From positions 1 through 6,994 of the forward strand of contig JAEYTO010000009.1 of the NCBI GenBank assembly GCA_023433925.1: DNA of 6,994 nucleotides. Direction: 5' to 3'. A program made the translations under genes and the position numbers. The stretch comes from Pseudomonadota bacterium (GTDB lineage Bacteria; Desulfobacterota; Desulfovibrionia; Desulfovibrionales; Desulfovibrionaceae). The first letter of the stretch is position 1. Each line of letters begins with the position of its first letter. Shown piece by piece: positions 1 to 5,935 of this stretch. Under the pieces are notes generated by a model. That model searched no databases and had not been told where the DNA came from. It saw only the letters and a list, made by a program, of their open reading frames with translations.

Positions 1-114
1 AGTTGAATGGGCGTATATTTACCAGTTCAATTGCAATTTGCTGTAGAGCAGTTTGACTTTGAGACGCTCACGCCGGCGTTGACGGCGCAAGCGGATTGCA
101 CCCACGCCTGCGGA

Positions 115-138
115 GCATTCTCAAAAGCAAATACTCTA
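115..138 (+). repeat. Short intergenic motif, copy 1 (solo)
   Basis: This copy begins GCATTCTCAAAAGCA and ends in CTCTA. It closely matches the copy at 3141-3165 (GCATTTTCAAAAGCA followed by CTCTA). It also resembles the distal ends of the two long repeats at 3610-3633 and 6022-6044. The core is G-C/A-ATTYTCA, three bases, GCA, four to five bases, then CTC. No long repeat adjoins this copy. The function is unknown; a regulator site or the residue of a decayed repeat are both possible. Confidence 0.5.
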
Positions 139-299
139 GATCGGCAGTTTCTTCATGATATTCGGGGCCGAGCGAATGACTCCTCGACCTGCGTGGGATC
201 ATCATGATCTCACTCGGCTGAGCGCATTGCCTTGCGCCTTCGCCATGGTGTAGCCTTAACGAGTGCTCGAGCGGTTTCAAACCAGATAGGCGGCCCGGC

Positions 300-305
300 A
301 GGAGG
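300..305 (+). promoter_or_regulatory. Ribosome binding site of the DUF1003 gene
   Basis: AGGAGG lies four bases before the ATG at 310 and fixes that start. The frame is open back to a TTG at 232, but those extra 26 codons have no ribosome binding site and do not look like this family. Confidence 0.8.
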
Positions 306-309
306 GTCC

Positions 310-1035
310 ATGGCGGGCAGTGACGGACAGCATCCGCGGTGTAGCGTTTGCGGCCGCATCCTCCGTCCCGAGGATGCGATCCCGGCCAACACGATTCGAC
401 CGCCGATCGTCGAGGCCATCCGTCTCGATCACCCTGAGTGGGATCGGCGCGGATACGTCTGCCGCGAGGATCTGGCTCTTTACCGCATGCGCTACATCGA
501 AGACCTGCTCGAACGCGAGCGTGGCGACCTGGACCACCTGGAGCAGGAAGTGCTGGAGAGCCTGAGCAAGGACCAACTCCTGTCCCGCAACGTGAACGAG
601 GCGTTCGAGGAGCGCCGCACCTTCGGCCAGCTAGTGGCGGACACCATCGCCCGCTTCGGCGGCTCGTGGGGCTTCATCCTTCTCTTCGGTCTGTTCCTGG
701 GCCTATGGATCGCCTTGAACACCGTACAGCTCCTGGCCCAACCCTTCGACCCCTTTCCCTACATCCTGCTCAACCTCATCCTGTCCTGCCTCGCGGCAAT
801 CCAGGCGCCCGTTATCATGATGAGCCAGAACCGACAGGAAGCCAGGGACCGCCTGCGCGGGGAGTATGACTATCAGGTGAACCTGAAGGCCGAGCTTGAG
901 ATCCGCCAGCTGCACGAGAAGCTGGATTTCTTCCTCACGCGCCAGTGGCGGCACCATCTGGAGATCCAGCGGCTGCAGATGGATATGATCAAGGAACTGG
1001 CTTCCGGCCAGAACACCGGAGACCAAGCTTCATGA
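310..1035 (+). CDS. DUF1003 family membrane protein
   Basis: This is a 241-residue protein of the DUF1003 family, whose biochemical role is not established. The N-terminal part carries C11-x2-C14 and a lone C51, suggesting a small metal-binding ribbon with an unclear fourth ligand. A charged, helical linker follows (about 55-110). Two membrane segments come next: about 120-139 (starting WGFILLFGLF) and about 151-172. The second lies inside the family signature FDPFPYILLNL...QAPVIMMSQNRQ. A charged C-terminal region with DYQVNLKAELEIRQLHEKLD follows (about 185-205) and is likely helical or coiled-coil in the cytoplasm. The family identification rests on these signature blocks. The gene overlaps the DedA gene by four bases (ATGA at 1032-1035), so the two are very likely translationally coupled. 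The link to phospholipid biology is inferred from its neighbours only. Confidence 0.9.
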   Translation: MAGSDGQHPRCSVCGRILRPEDAIPANTIRPPIVEAIRLDHPEWDRRGYVCREDLALYRMRYIEDLLERERGDLDHLEQEVLESLSKDQLLSRNVNEAFEERRTFGQLVADTIARFGGSWGFILLFGLFLGLWIALNTVQLLAQPFDPFPYILLNLILSCLAAIQAPVIMMSQNRQEARDRLRGEYDYQVNLKAELEIRQLHEKLDFFLTRQWRHHLEIQRLQMDMIKELASGQNTGDQAS

Positions 1036-1610
1036 ATCTGGCCGAGTACCAGGACATCATCGTCAGATACGGCTATCTGGCCATCATCGTCGGCTCCATG
1101 CTGGAGGGCGAAATGGTCCTCGTCCTGGGCGGCTTCCTGGCCCACCAGGGCTATCTTTCCCTGCCCGGGGTCGTGGGCTCGGCCTTTCTGGGCACGTTGA
1201 GCGCGGACCAGTTCTTCTTCTTTCTGGGCCGCACTCGCGGCCGGCCCTACCTGCGGAGCCGCCCTGGACTCATGGCCCGCGTGGTCAAGGCCGACCGCCT
1301 GGTCTCCCGCCACCGCCTGCCGGTCGTGCTCGGCTTCCGCTTCCTGTACGGCATGCGCACGATCATCCCGTTCGCCCTGGGCCTAAGCAGCCTGCGCGCC
1401 GGATTCTTCGTGCCCCTGAACGTCATCGGGGCGCTTATCTGGGCCTCGGTGGTGGGCGTGGCCGGCTACCTCTTCGGGCGGGTCCTGACCGGGCTGCTGG
1501 AGAAGGCCGCCCGCCACGAGGACGCGGTATTCCTGGGCCTGGCCGCCGCTGCCGTGCTCGTCTGGGGAGTGCTCCTGGCCCGCGCCCGGCGCAAGCCGCC
1601 GCCCATCTGA
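1032..1610 (+). CDS. DedA family (VTT / SNARE-associated) membrane protein
   Basis: This is a 192-residue polytopic inner-membrane protein. DedA proteins are implicated in lipid translocation (including undecaprenyl phosphate or phospholipids), envelope homeostasis and proton-dependent tolerance phenotypes. The exact substrate here cannot be read from sequence. Visible family features are an acidic pair E25/E27 followed by GGFLAHQG in the re-entrant segment, D59 within a stretch ending in GRTRG (the usual GD..F..GR..G block), and R103-x5-R109-T in FRFLYGMRT. That last block matches the paired arginines of the family signature and is followed by PFALGLSSL. Further hydrophobic helices lie at about 126-150 and 165-184, and the tail is basic. 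The ATG at 1032 overlaps the upstream stop codon; an in-frame upstream extension to 945 lies inside the DUF1003 gene and is rejected. It is slightly short for the family but complete. Confidence 0.92.
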   Translation: MNLAEYQDIIVRYGYLAIIVGSMLEGEMVLVLGGFLAHQGYLSLPGVVGSAFLGTLSADQFFFFLGRTRGRPYLRSRPGLMARVVKADRLVSRHRLPVVLGFRFLYGMRTIIPFALGLSSLRAGFFVPLNVIGALIWASVVGVAGYLFGRVLTGLLEKAARHEDAVFLGLAAAAVLVWGVLLARARRKPPPI

Positions 1611-1616
1611 CGCGGC

Positions 1617-1632
1617 GCGGCCCATCGGCCGC
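1617..1632 (+). other. Small GC hairpin after the DedA gene
   Basis: GCGGCC (1617-1622) pairs perfectly with GGCCGC (1627-1632) around a CATC loop, seven bases after the DedA stop. No T-run follows, so it is not a standard intrinsic terminator. It could stabilise the upstream mRNA end or weakly attenuate transcription into cls. Confidence 0.4.
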
Positions 1633-1674
1633 ATTGCGGGCCCTTGCCAACCTCGTGTACGCTGTCCGTGCTCG

Positions 1675-1692
1675 GCATGTCGCCGGACATGC
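1675..1692 (+). other. Hairpin just upstream of the cls ribosome binding site
   Basis: GCATGTC (1675-1681) pairs perfectly with GACATGC (1686-1692) around a GCCG tetraloop. It ends 22 bases before the chosen GTG start and just ahead of the ribosome binding site. In RNA this would be a stable 7-bp stem, or in DNA a dyad that a regulator could bind. Neither role is demonstrated. Confidence 0.4.
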
Positions 1693-1703
1693 TGAACAAA
1701 GCA

Positions 1704-1709
1704 AGGGAG
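1704..1709 (+). promoter_or_regulatory. cls: Ribosome binding site choosing the cls start
   Basis: AGGGAG lies five bases before GTG 1715. A second in-frame GTG at 1709 overlaps this site, and a TTG at 1634 lacks one, so 1715 is preferred. Confidence 0.6.
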
Positions 1710-1714
1710 TGCTC

Positions 1715-3139
1715 GTGTTCGAGACATACTGGTGGTTCGGCGCGCTATGGGTGGCCGTGCATCTGCTGGGCATGGCGGCCGCCGTGCACGCCATGTTCGG
1801 CGCGCGCACGCCCCAGGGCGCCGTGGCCTGGATCGTCTCGCTCCTGACCCTGCCGTACATCGCCCTGCCGCTCTATCTCGTGCTGGGCCGCAACAAGTAC
1901 AAAGGCTACGTGCACTCCATCCGCGTCCGCTCCAGCCACGTCCGCGAGATCGGCCGGGGCCTCGTGCTCCTGCACCGCGACTTCCGCCGGGTGCTGGATG
2001 GCACGGCCGAGAAGCACCGGGCCCTGGAGCTCCTGACCGACATCCCCTTCACCTGCGGCAACGAGGCCCGGCTGCTCGTGGATGGAGCCGAGGCCTACCG
2101 GGCCATGTTCGACGACATCAAGGCCGCCCGCGAGTACGTGCTCGTGCAGTTCTACATCGCGCGCGAGGACGGCGTGGGCCGCGAGATGAGCCGGCTGCTG
2201 CGCAACAAGGCGGCCGAGGGCCTGGCCGTGTACTTCCTGTACGACGAGCTGGGCTGCCACGACACACCCGAGCTGTACTGGCACAAGATGCGCGTGGCCG
2301 GAGTACGGGTGCACGCCTTCGGCACGGGCCGCCACAACCGCTTGCAGATCAACTTTCGCAACCACCGCAAGATGGTCGTGGTCGACGGCCGCGTGGCCCA
2401 TACCGGCGGCATCAACCTGGGCGACGAGTACGTAGGCAAGGACCCGGTCATCGGCCCGTGGCGCGATACGAACCTGCGCGTGCGCGGGCCGGCCGTGCTC
2501 GGTTTCCAGCTGGCCTTCGTCGCCGACTGGCACGGGATCACGGGCGAACTTCTGGCCCTGGCCTGGGAGCCGAGGGAGTCCGAGAGCGGCAGGGCCGACG
2601 TGCTGGTCCTGCCCACGGGTCCGACCGACGATGTGGAGGCTTGCAGCCTGTTCTACCTGCACCTCATCAACTCGGCTCGCCAGCGCCTGTGGATCGCCAC
2701 GCCCTACTTCGTGCCCGACCCTCCCGTGATCCAGGCCTTGCAGCTCGCGGCCATGCGCGGCGTGGACGTGCGCGTGCTCGTGCCGGAGAAGGCCGACCAC
2801 TGGCTCGTCTGGCTGTCCTCCTTCTCCTACCAGGACGAGACCGAGAAGAGCGGCGTGGCCTTCTACCGTTACCGCCACGGATTCATGCACCAGAAGGCCA
2901 TGCTCGTGGACGACGATCTGGCCGCCGTGGGCACGGTCAACCTGGACAACCGCTCCTTCCGGCTCAACTTCGAGATCACGGCGCTGCTCCACGACCGGGC
3001 CTTCGCCGAGCAGGTCGAGGCCATGCTCGTGCAGGATTTCCAGGGCTCGCGCAGGGTCCGGCGCGGCGAACTGGCGCGCAAGGGCTTCTGGTTCCGCCTC
3101 GGCGTGGCCGCGGCCCGGCTGCTCGCGCCCGTGCAGTAG
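1715..3139 (+). CDS. cls: Cardiolipin synthase (phospholipase D type)
   Basis: The enzyme condenses two phosphatidylglycerol molecules into cardiolipin plus glycerol at the inner membrane. With the GTG start at 1715 the product is 474 residues, near the length of E. coli ClsA (486). Two N-terminal membrane helices are visible, at about 4-26 (beginning YWWFGALWVAV) and about 34-55 (IVSLLTLPYIALPLYLVLG). Both catalytic HKD motifs are intact: H217-x-K219-x4-D224 in NHRKMVVVD followed by TGGINLGDEY, and H392-x-K394-x4-D399 in HQKAMLVDD followed by GTVNLDNRSF. This layout is ClsA-like rather than ClsB- or ClsC-like, because those lack the two N-terminal helices. The start is separated from the DedA stop by 104 bases with two hairpins, so it may be co-transcribed or have its own promoter. 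An alternative in-frame TTG at 1634 would add 27 residues of unlikely sequence. Confidence 0.95.
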   Translation: MFETYWWFGALWVAVHLLGMAAAVHAMFGARTPQGAVAWIVSLLTLPYIALPLYLVLGRNKYKGYVHSIRVRSSHVREIGRGLVLLHRDFRRVLDGTAEKHRALELLTDIPFTCGNEARLLVDGAEAYRAMFDDIKAAREYVLVQFYIAREDGVGREMSRLLRNKAAEGLAVYFLYDELGCHDTPELYWHKMRVAGVRVHAFGTGRHNRLQINFRNHRKMVVVDGRVAHTGGINLGDEYVGKDPVIGPWRDTNLRVRGPAVLGFQLAFVADWHGITGELLALAWEPRESESGRADVLVLPTGPTDDVEACSLFYLHLINSARQRLWIATPYFVPDPPVIQALQLAAMRGVDVRVLVPEKADHWLVWLSSFSYQDETEKSGVAFYRYRHGFMHQKAMLVDDDLAAVGTVNLDNRSFRLNFEITALLHDRAFAEQVEAMLVQDFQGSRRVRRGELARKGFWFRLGVAAARLLAPVQ

Positions 3140-3140
3140 G

Positions 3141-3165
3141 GCATTTTCAAAAGCAATATGCTCTA
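3141..3165 (+). repeat. Short intergenic motif, copy 2 (solo)
   Basis: GCATTTTCAAAAGCA starts two bases after the cls stop codon and is followed by ATATGCTCTA. It matches copy 1 (115-138) almost base for base except for one inserted base, and it matches the end of repeat copy A (3610-3633) in GCATTTTCA, GCA and TGCTC. It overlaps the putative start codon of the truncated exported-protein frame at 3158, which is one reason to doubt that frame's translation. Confidence 0.5.
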
Positions 3166-3280
3166 TTTCCCGGCCTTCCTGGCCATGTCCCTGGCGCTTG
3201 TGGCCACCCCGGCCGTCTTCGCCTCAGGGCAATCGCATATGAATTTTGGATGGGAAGCGATTCACCAAAACCAGCCTTAA
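3158..3280 (+). pseudogene. Start of an exported-protein frame, cut by a MITE-like insertion
   Basis: The frame from ATG 3158 encodes 40 residues. The first 22 look like a Sec signal peptide: a hydrophobic core FLAMSLALVATPAVFA with small residues at -3 and -1 (V-F-A) before a likely cleavage point. The rest of the frame (about residue 23 onward) is encoded by the 154-base inserted element and ends at TAA 3278, so it is not a meaningful mature domain. No clear ribosome binding site precedes the ATG. Past the insertion, another frame (3393-3452) has coding-like third positions and may be a remnant of the same gene, but joining it needs a one-base shift. The most economical reading is a broken gene for a small exported protein. 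Chance in GC-rich DNA is the alternative. Confidence 0.35.
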
Positions 3281-3378
3281 ACGCTGCTCCGAGTGGCGAT
3301 CTGAGTCGCGTTGAGGTCCAGGTTGACCTGATGGGTGGGGGCGAATCGCCTGGTCACGAGTCGTATGCGATAGCCCTG
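3225..3378. mobile_element. MITE-like 154-bp element with inverted ends and target duplication
   Basis: The left end CAGGGCAATCGCATA (3225-3239) and the inverted right end (3364-3378, reading CAGGGCTATCGCATA on the - strand) match at 14 of 15 bases. A second inverted block further in, GCGATTCACC on the left and GCGATTCGCC on the right, matches at 9 of 10. The element is flanked by GTCTTCGCCT (3215-3224) and GTTTTCGCCC (3379-3388), identical at 8 of 10 with both differences C/T transitions, as expected of an ageing target-site duplication. There is no transposase frame inside. From memory, ends starting CAGGG with 8-10 bp duplications are typical of the ISAs1 family, so this is probably a non-autonomous derivative mobilised by such a transposase. 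The local composition is AT-richer than the neighbouring genes. Confidence 0.65.
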
Positions 3379-3388
3379 GTTTTCGCCC

Positions 3389-3523
3389 ACGCGTCATTGC
3401 GGCCGCCTCGGACGTGGAGTATGCTTGCTTCTTGAGCGACGTGGAGGAGTGACGTGATCGCCGCCCGCCGTTTTCCGCTTTCGCCGGCGCCCAGGTTCGA
3501 CATCGCTGGCCGGCGGGCTGGAG
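3389..3523 (+). other. Non-coding stretch with possible gene remnants
   Basis: No intact gene is visible. One frame (3393-3452, VIAAASDVEYACFLSDVEE then TGA) has G or C at most third positions and may be the tail of the frame broken by the upstream insertion. It is followed by GGAGGAG and a GTG at 3454 that opens only 27 codons before a stop at 3535, inside repeat copy A. Both look like decayed or chance reading frames and I assign no product. Confidence 0.3.
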
Positions 3524-3624
3524 CAGCTTGCGGATGAGCCGGGCAGGGCTTTGCCCTCCCCAGATCCAGCCGCCAGGGCCCGCTCCTGATGAGGCGGCCC
3601 TTGGAACCCGCATTTTCATTTGCA
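3524..3624 (+). repeat. Intergenic repeat, copy A (about 100 bp, direct)
   Basis: It aligns along its whole length with 5936-6035 in the same orientation. A 34-base block (3577-3610) is identical to 5989-6022. The repeat holds two foldable parts. The first is a hairpin at 3541-3561, with stem GGGCAGGGC, loop TTT, arm GCCCTCCCC and one mismatch. The second is an imperfect stem between GGGCCCGCTC (3576-3585) and GAGGCGGCCC (3591-3600). It ends in the GCATTTTCATTTGCA motif (3610-3624). Similarity resumes upstream around TCGCCGGCG (3481-3489), with about 25 extra bases in this copy. It resembles a dispersed intergenic element rather than coding DNA. Confidence 0.75.
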
Positions 3625-3640
3625 GCCTGCTCCAATGACC

Positions 3641-3670
3641 TTGACTTTTGAGGGGCATCCGGCGTAAAGG
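3641..3670 (+). promoter_or_regulatory. Possible sigma-70 promoter of speA
   Basis: TTGACT (3641-3646) is a good -35 box. With an 18-base spacer the -10 candidate is TAAAGG (3665-3670), only a partial match to TATAAT. It would give a leader of about 135 bases before the speA ATG. It lies immediately downstream of repeat copy A. The call rests mainly on the -35 box. Confidence 0.35.
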
Positions 3671-3734
3671 GCACTTCCTTTTTTGGAGTGGCCCGCCATC
3701 GTGCTTTCTCGAACCGCCCTGCCGACGGCAGGGC
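3669..3734 (+). promoter_or_regulatory. Two hairpins in the speA leader
   Basis: The first (3669-3694) pairs GGGC/GCCC, ACT/AGT and CC/GG with small bulges around a loop of six T. The second (3716-3734) is a perfect 8-bp stem, GCCCTGCC and GGCAGGGC, around GAC. Neither is followed by a T-run, so they are not obvious terminators. If transcription starts near 3677, the second stem and possibly part of the first would sit in the 5' leader. Polyamine or arginine control is a guess only; no known riboswitch is recognised. Confidence 0.35.
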
Positions 3735-3812
3735 ACGGCCACGGACCCCGCGCGCACCTCTTCCCCTCCCTGTTCCAATCTCTCCCTGCGCGAGGTCTAC
3801 GGGGGCGTCATC

Positions 3813-5732
3813 ATGCTCAAGAAGAACACCCTGGAGCGCTGGACCGCCGACAAGTCCGCGGATGTCTACGGCATTCGCGATTGGGGCGCCGGATACTTCG
3901 ACATCAACGACAACGGCGACGTGGTCGTCACGCCCTTCCTGGGCAACCGCAAGGTGGCCGTGTCCATCCCCGAGCTCATCGCCGGGATCAAGGAGCGCGG
4001 CTTCGACATGCCCGTGCTTCTGCGCATCGAGAACCTGCTCGACTCGCAGATCACCCTGCTGCACGAGAGCTTCCGCGCGGCCATCAAGAAGCTCGGCTAC
4101 AAGGGCAAGTTCCGCGGCGTCTATCCTATCAAGGTCAACCAGCAGGAGCAGGTCGTCGACGAGGTCACGCGCTACGGCGCCCGCTACCACCATGGCCTGG
4201 AGGCCGGCTCCAAGGCCGAGCTCATCGCCGCCCTGGCCATGCTGCGCGACAAGGAGGCCTGCCTGATCTGCAACGGCTACAAGGACCAGGAGTTCATCGA
4301 CCTGGGCCTGTACGCCATCAAGATGGGCTACAAGCTCTTCTTCGTGCTGGAGATGCCCAGCGAGCTGGACCTCATCCTGTCGCGCGCGGAATACCTGAAC
4401 ATCCGCCCGCTGCTCGGCGTGCGCCTCAAGCTGTCCACCCAGGCCGGCGGCCACTGGACCGAGTCCGGCGGCGACCGCTCCATCTTCGGCCTGAACACGA
4501 GCCAGCTCGTGGGGGTCGTTGACATGCTCAGGCAGCGCGGCATGCTCGACTGCCTGCAACTCCTGCACTACCACCTGGGCTCGCAGATCCCGAACATCCG
4601 CGACATCCGCTCCGCGGCCCTGGAGGCCAGCCGCATCTACGCCGAGCTCGTCAAGGAAGGCGTCAAGATGGGCTACCTCGACCTGGGCGGCGGCCTGGCC
4701 GTGGACTACGACGGCTCGCACACGAACTTCACCAACTCCCGCAACTACTCGCTCCAGGAATACTGCGCCGACATCATCGAGACGGTCATGGAGACCATGG
4801 ACAACGCCGGGATCGATCACCACCCGGTGGTCATCACCGAGTCCGGACGCGCCCTGGTCGCCTACTACTCGGTGCTGCTCTTCAACATCCTCGACGTCTC
4901 GCGCTTCGAGGCCGCTCCCGTGCCCGAGAGCCTGCCCGAGGACGCGCCCGAGCATCTCATCAACCTGCTCGAGGTTCACAAGTCCCTCACGCTCAGGAAC
5001 ATGCAGGAGTGCTACAACGACGCCATGTTCTACCGCGACGAGATCCGCACGGGTTTTCGTCACGGCACCATGAGCCTGCGCGAGCGGGCCATGGGCGAGA
5101 ACATCTTCTGGGCCATCATCACGCGCATCGCCAAGGACGCCAAGCGCCTCAAGCACGTGCCCAAGGACCTCAAGGATATCCACGTGGCCCTGTCGGACAT
5201 CTACTACGCGAACTTCAGCGTGTTCCAGTCCGTGCCCGATGCCTGGGCCATCGACCACCTCTTCCCCGTCATGCCCGTGCACAGGCTGAACGATATGCCC
5301 ACGCGCCAGGGCATCCTGGCCGACATGACCTGCGACTGCGACGGTAAGATCGACAAGTTCATCGACCTGCACGGCGTCAAGCACACCCTGCCGCTCCACG
5401 AGCTGAACGGCGAGGAGTACTACCTGGGCGTGTTCCTCGTGGGCGCCTACCAGGAGACCCTGGGCGACCTGCACAACCTCATGGGCGACACAAACGTCGT
5501 GACTGTGCGCGTGCAGGAGGACGGCAGCTACGACTTCGTGCGCGAGCTTGAAGGCGACACCGTGGCCGACGTGCTCGACTATGTGGAGTACGAGCCCAAG
5601 ATCCTCCTGGAGCAGTTCCGCCGCACCGCCGAGGAAGCCGTGCGCGACCAGCTCATCACCGCCACCGAGCGCCGCGAGATCATGGACGCCTACGAGTCCG
5701 GCATGCGCGGCTACACGTACTTCGAAAGATAG
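3813..5732 (+). CDS. speA: Biosynthetic arginine decarboxylase
   Basis: This 639-residue PLP enzyme converts arginine to agmatine and CO2, the entry to putrescine and spermidine synthesis. The length is close to E. coli SpeA (658). It belongs to fold-type III. The PLP Schiff-base lysine is K107 in GVYPIKVNQ. H254-LGSQ is the residue stacking on the cofactor. The phosphate-binding glycines are G292-G294 in LDLGGGLAVDYDGS, and E343-SGR346 contacts the pyridine ring and phosphate. The catalytic cysteine of the C-terminal barrel is C507 in MTCDCDGKID; C509 follows where I recall serine in E. coli. The ending MRGYTYFE is typical of the family. The ATG at 3813 is chosen because GGGGG (3801-3805) sits seven bases before it and residues match the family from there; the open frame back to 3648 is leader. 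No agmatinase, agmatine deiminase or speE-type gene adjoins it, so it appears monocistronic within the window. Confidence 0.96.
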   Translation: MLKKNTLERWTADKSADVYGIRDWGAGYFDINDNGDVVVTPFLGNRKVAVSIPELIAGIKERGFDMPVLLRIENLLDSQITLLHESFRAAIKKLGYKGKFRGVYPIKVNQQEQVVDEVTRYGARYHHGLEAGSKAELIAALAMLRDKEACLICNGYKDQEFIDLGLYAIKMGYKLFFVLEMPSELDLILSRAEYLNIRPLLGVRLKLSTQAGGHWTESGGDRSIFGLNTSQLVGVVDMLRQRGMLDCLQLLHYHLGSQIPNIRDIRSAALEASRIYAELVKEGVKMGYLDLGGGLAVDYDGSHTNFTNSRNYSLQEYCADIIETVMETMDNAGIDHHPVVITESGRALVAYYSVLLFNILDVSRFEAAPVPESLPEDAPEHLINLLEVHKSLTLRNMQECYNDAMFYRDEIRTGFRHGTMSLRERAMGENIFWAIITRIAKDAKRLKHVPKDLKDIHVALSDIYYANFSVFQSVPDAWAIDHLFPVMPVHRLNDMPTRQGILADMTCDCDGKIDKFIDLHGVKHTLPLHELNGEEYYLGVFLVGAYQETLGDLHNLMGDTNVVTVRVQEDGSYDFVRELEGDTVADVLDYVEYEPKILLEQFRRTAEEAVRDQLITATERREIMDAYESGMRGYTYFER

Positions 5733-5769
5733 CAGCCTGTTGGAAATGGACCACGGGCCATCCCGGCCA

Positions 5770-5781
5770 CGCGCATGCGCG
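5770..5781. repeat. 12-bp perfect palindrome
   Basis: CGCGCATGCGCG is fully self-complementary and lies 38 bases after the speA stop. It does not extend further. It may be a protein or methylation site, or simply chance in GC-rich DNA. Confidence 0.3.
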
Positions 5782-5791
5782 GCATCCTCGG

Positions 5792-5820
5792 GCGGCGCTC
5801 GGGCTTTGCCCGCGCGCCGC
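5792..5820 (+). terminator. Strong GC hairpin downstream of speA
   Basis: Thirteen paired positions with a single T/C mismatch (5792-5804 with 5808-5820) enclose a TTT loop. The apical part is CGGGC-TTT-GCCCG. It starts about 60 bases after the speA stop codon. The following bases (GGAGCTGGGAAAAACC) have no T-run, so it is not a canonical intrinsic terminator. A pausing or mRNA 3'-end protecting role is more likely. Its GGGCTTTGCCC core recurs in the hairpins at 3541-3561 and 5951-5973. Confidence 0.5.
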
Positions 5821-5935
5821 GGAGCTGGGAAAAACCGAGGCGGTCTTTCCGCTGATCCGATGAAAACCCCAAGATGGGCGCAGGCTCGCGGGCGTCGGGC
5901 CGCCAGGCGATTCCCTCGCCGGCGAGCGCCAGGAA

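Larger units (their letters stand above)
1..309. other. Non-coding region upstream of the DUF1003 gene
   Basis: I see no convincing gene here. Short open frames exist on both strands, but none has a ribosome binding site, a recognisable protein or coding-like codon use. Visible content: an AT-richer first 60 bases, TTGACT and TTGACG hexamers (about 52-57 and 79-84) without matching -10 boxes, one copy of a short repeat motif (115-138), and a weak inverted pair GCCGAG (167-172) / CTCGGC (213-218). The promoter of the following operon presumably lies here but cannot be placed with confidence. Confidence 0.6.

Noticed and set aside
167..218. Inverted pair GCCGAG / CTCGGC upstream of the first operon as an operator or terminator
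   Set aside because: The arms are short, the extended pairing is imperfect (about 8 of 10) and the loop is over 30 bases; not distinguishable from chance.
232..309. N-terminal extension of the DUF1003 gene from TTG 232
   Set aside because: There is no ribosome binding site at 232, while AGGAGG at 300-305 serves ATG 310, and the extension lacks family-like sequence.
1745..2992. Long - strand open frame (415 codons) opposite cls
   Set aside because: It is an antisense shadow with repetitive V/H/A/Q/G composition. The + strand frame has both HKD motifs and the membrane helices.
1732..3435. Long + strand frame (567 codons) overlapping cls in another frame
   Set aside because: The translation is dominated by R, A, P and G with no domain, which is the usual second-frame artefact of GC-rich genes.
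3454..3537. GTG-started 27-codon frame behind GGAGGAG
   Set aside because: It is short, arginine- and proline-rich, runs into repeat copy A and has no recognisable protein; probably chance or a remnant.
3648..3812. N-terminal extension of speA back to 3648
   Set aside because: The translated extension is R/P/C-rich and unlike arginine decarboxylases, and it covers the two leader hairpins. The family-like N-terminus begins at ATG 3813.
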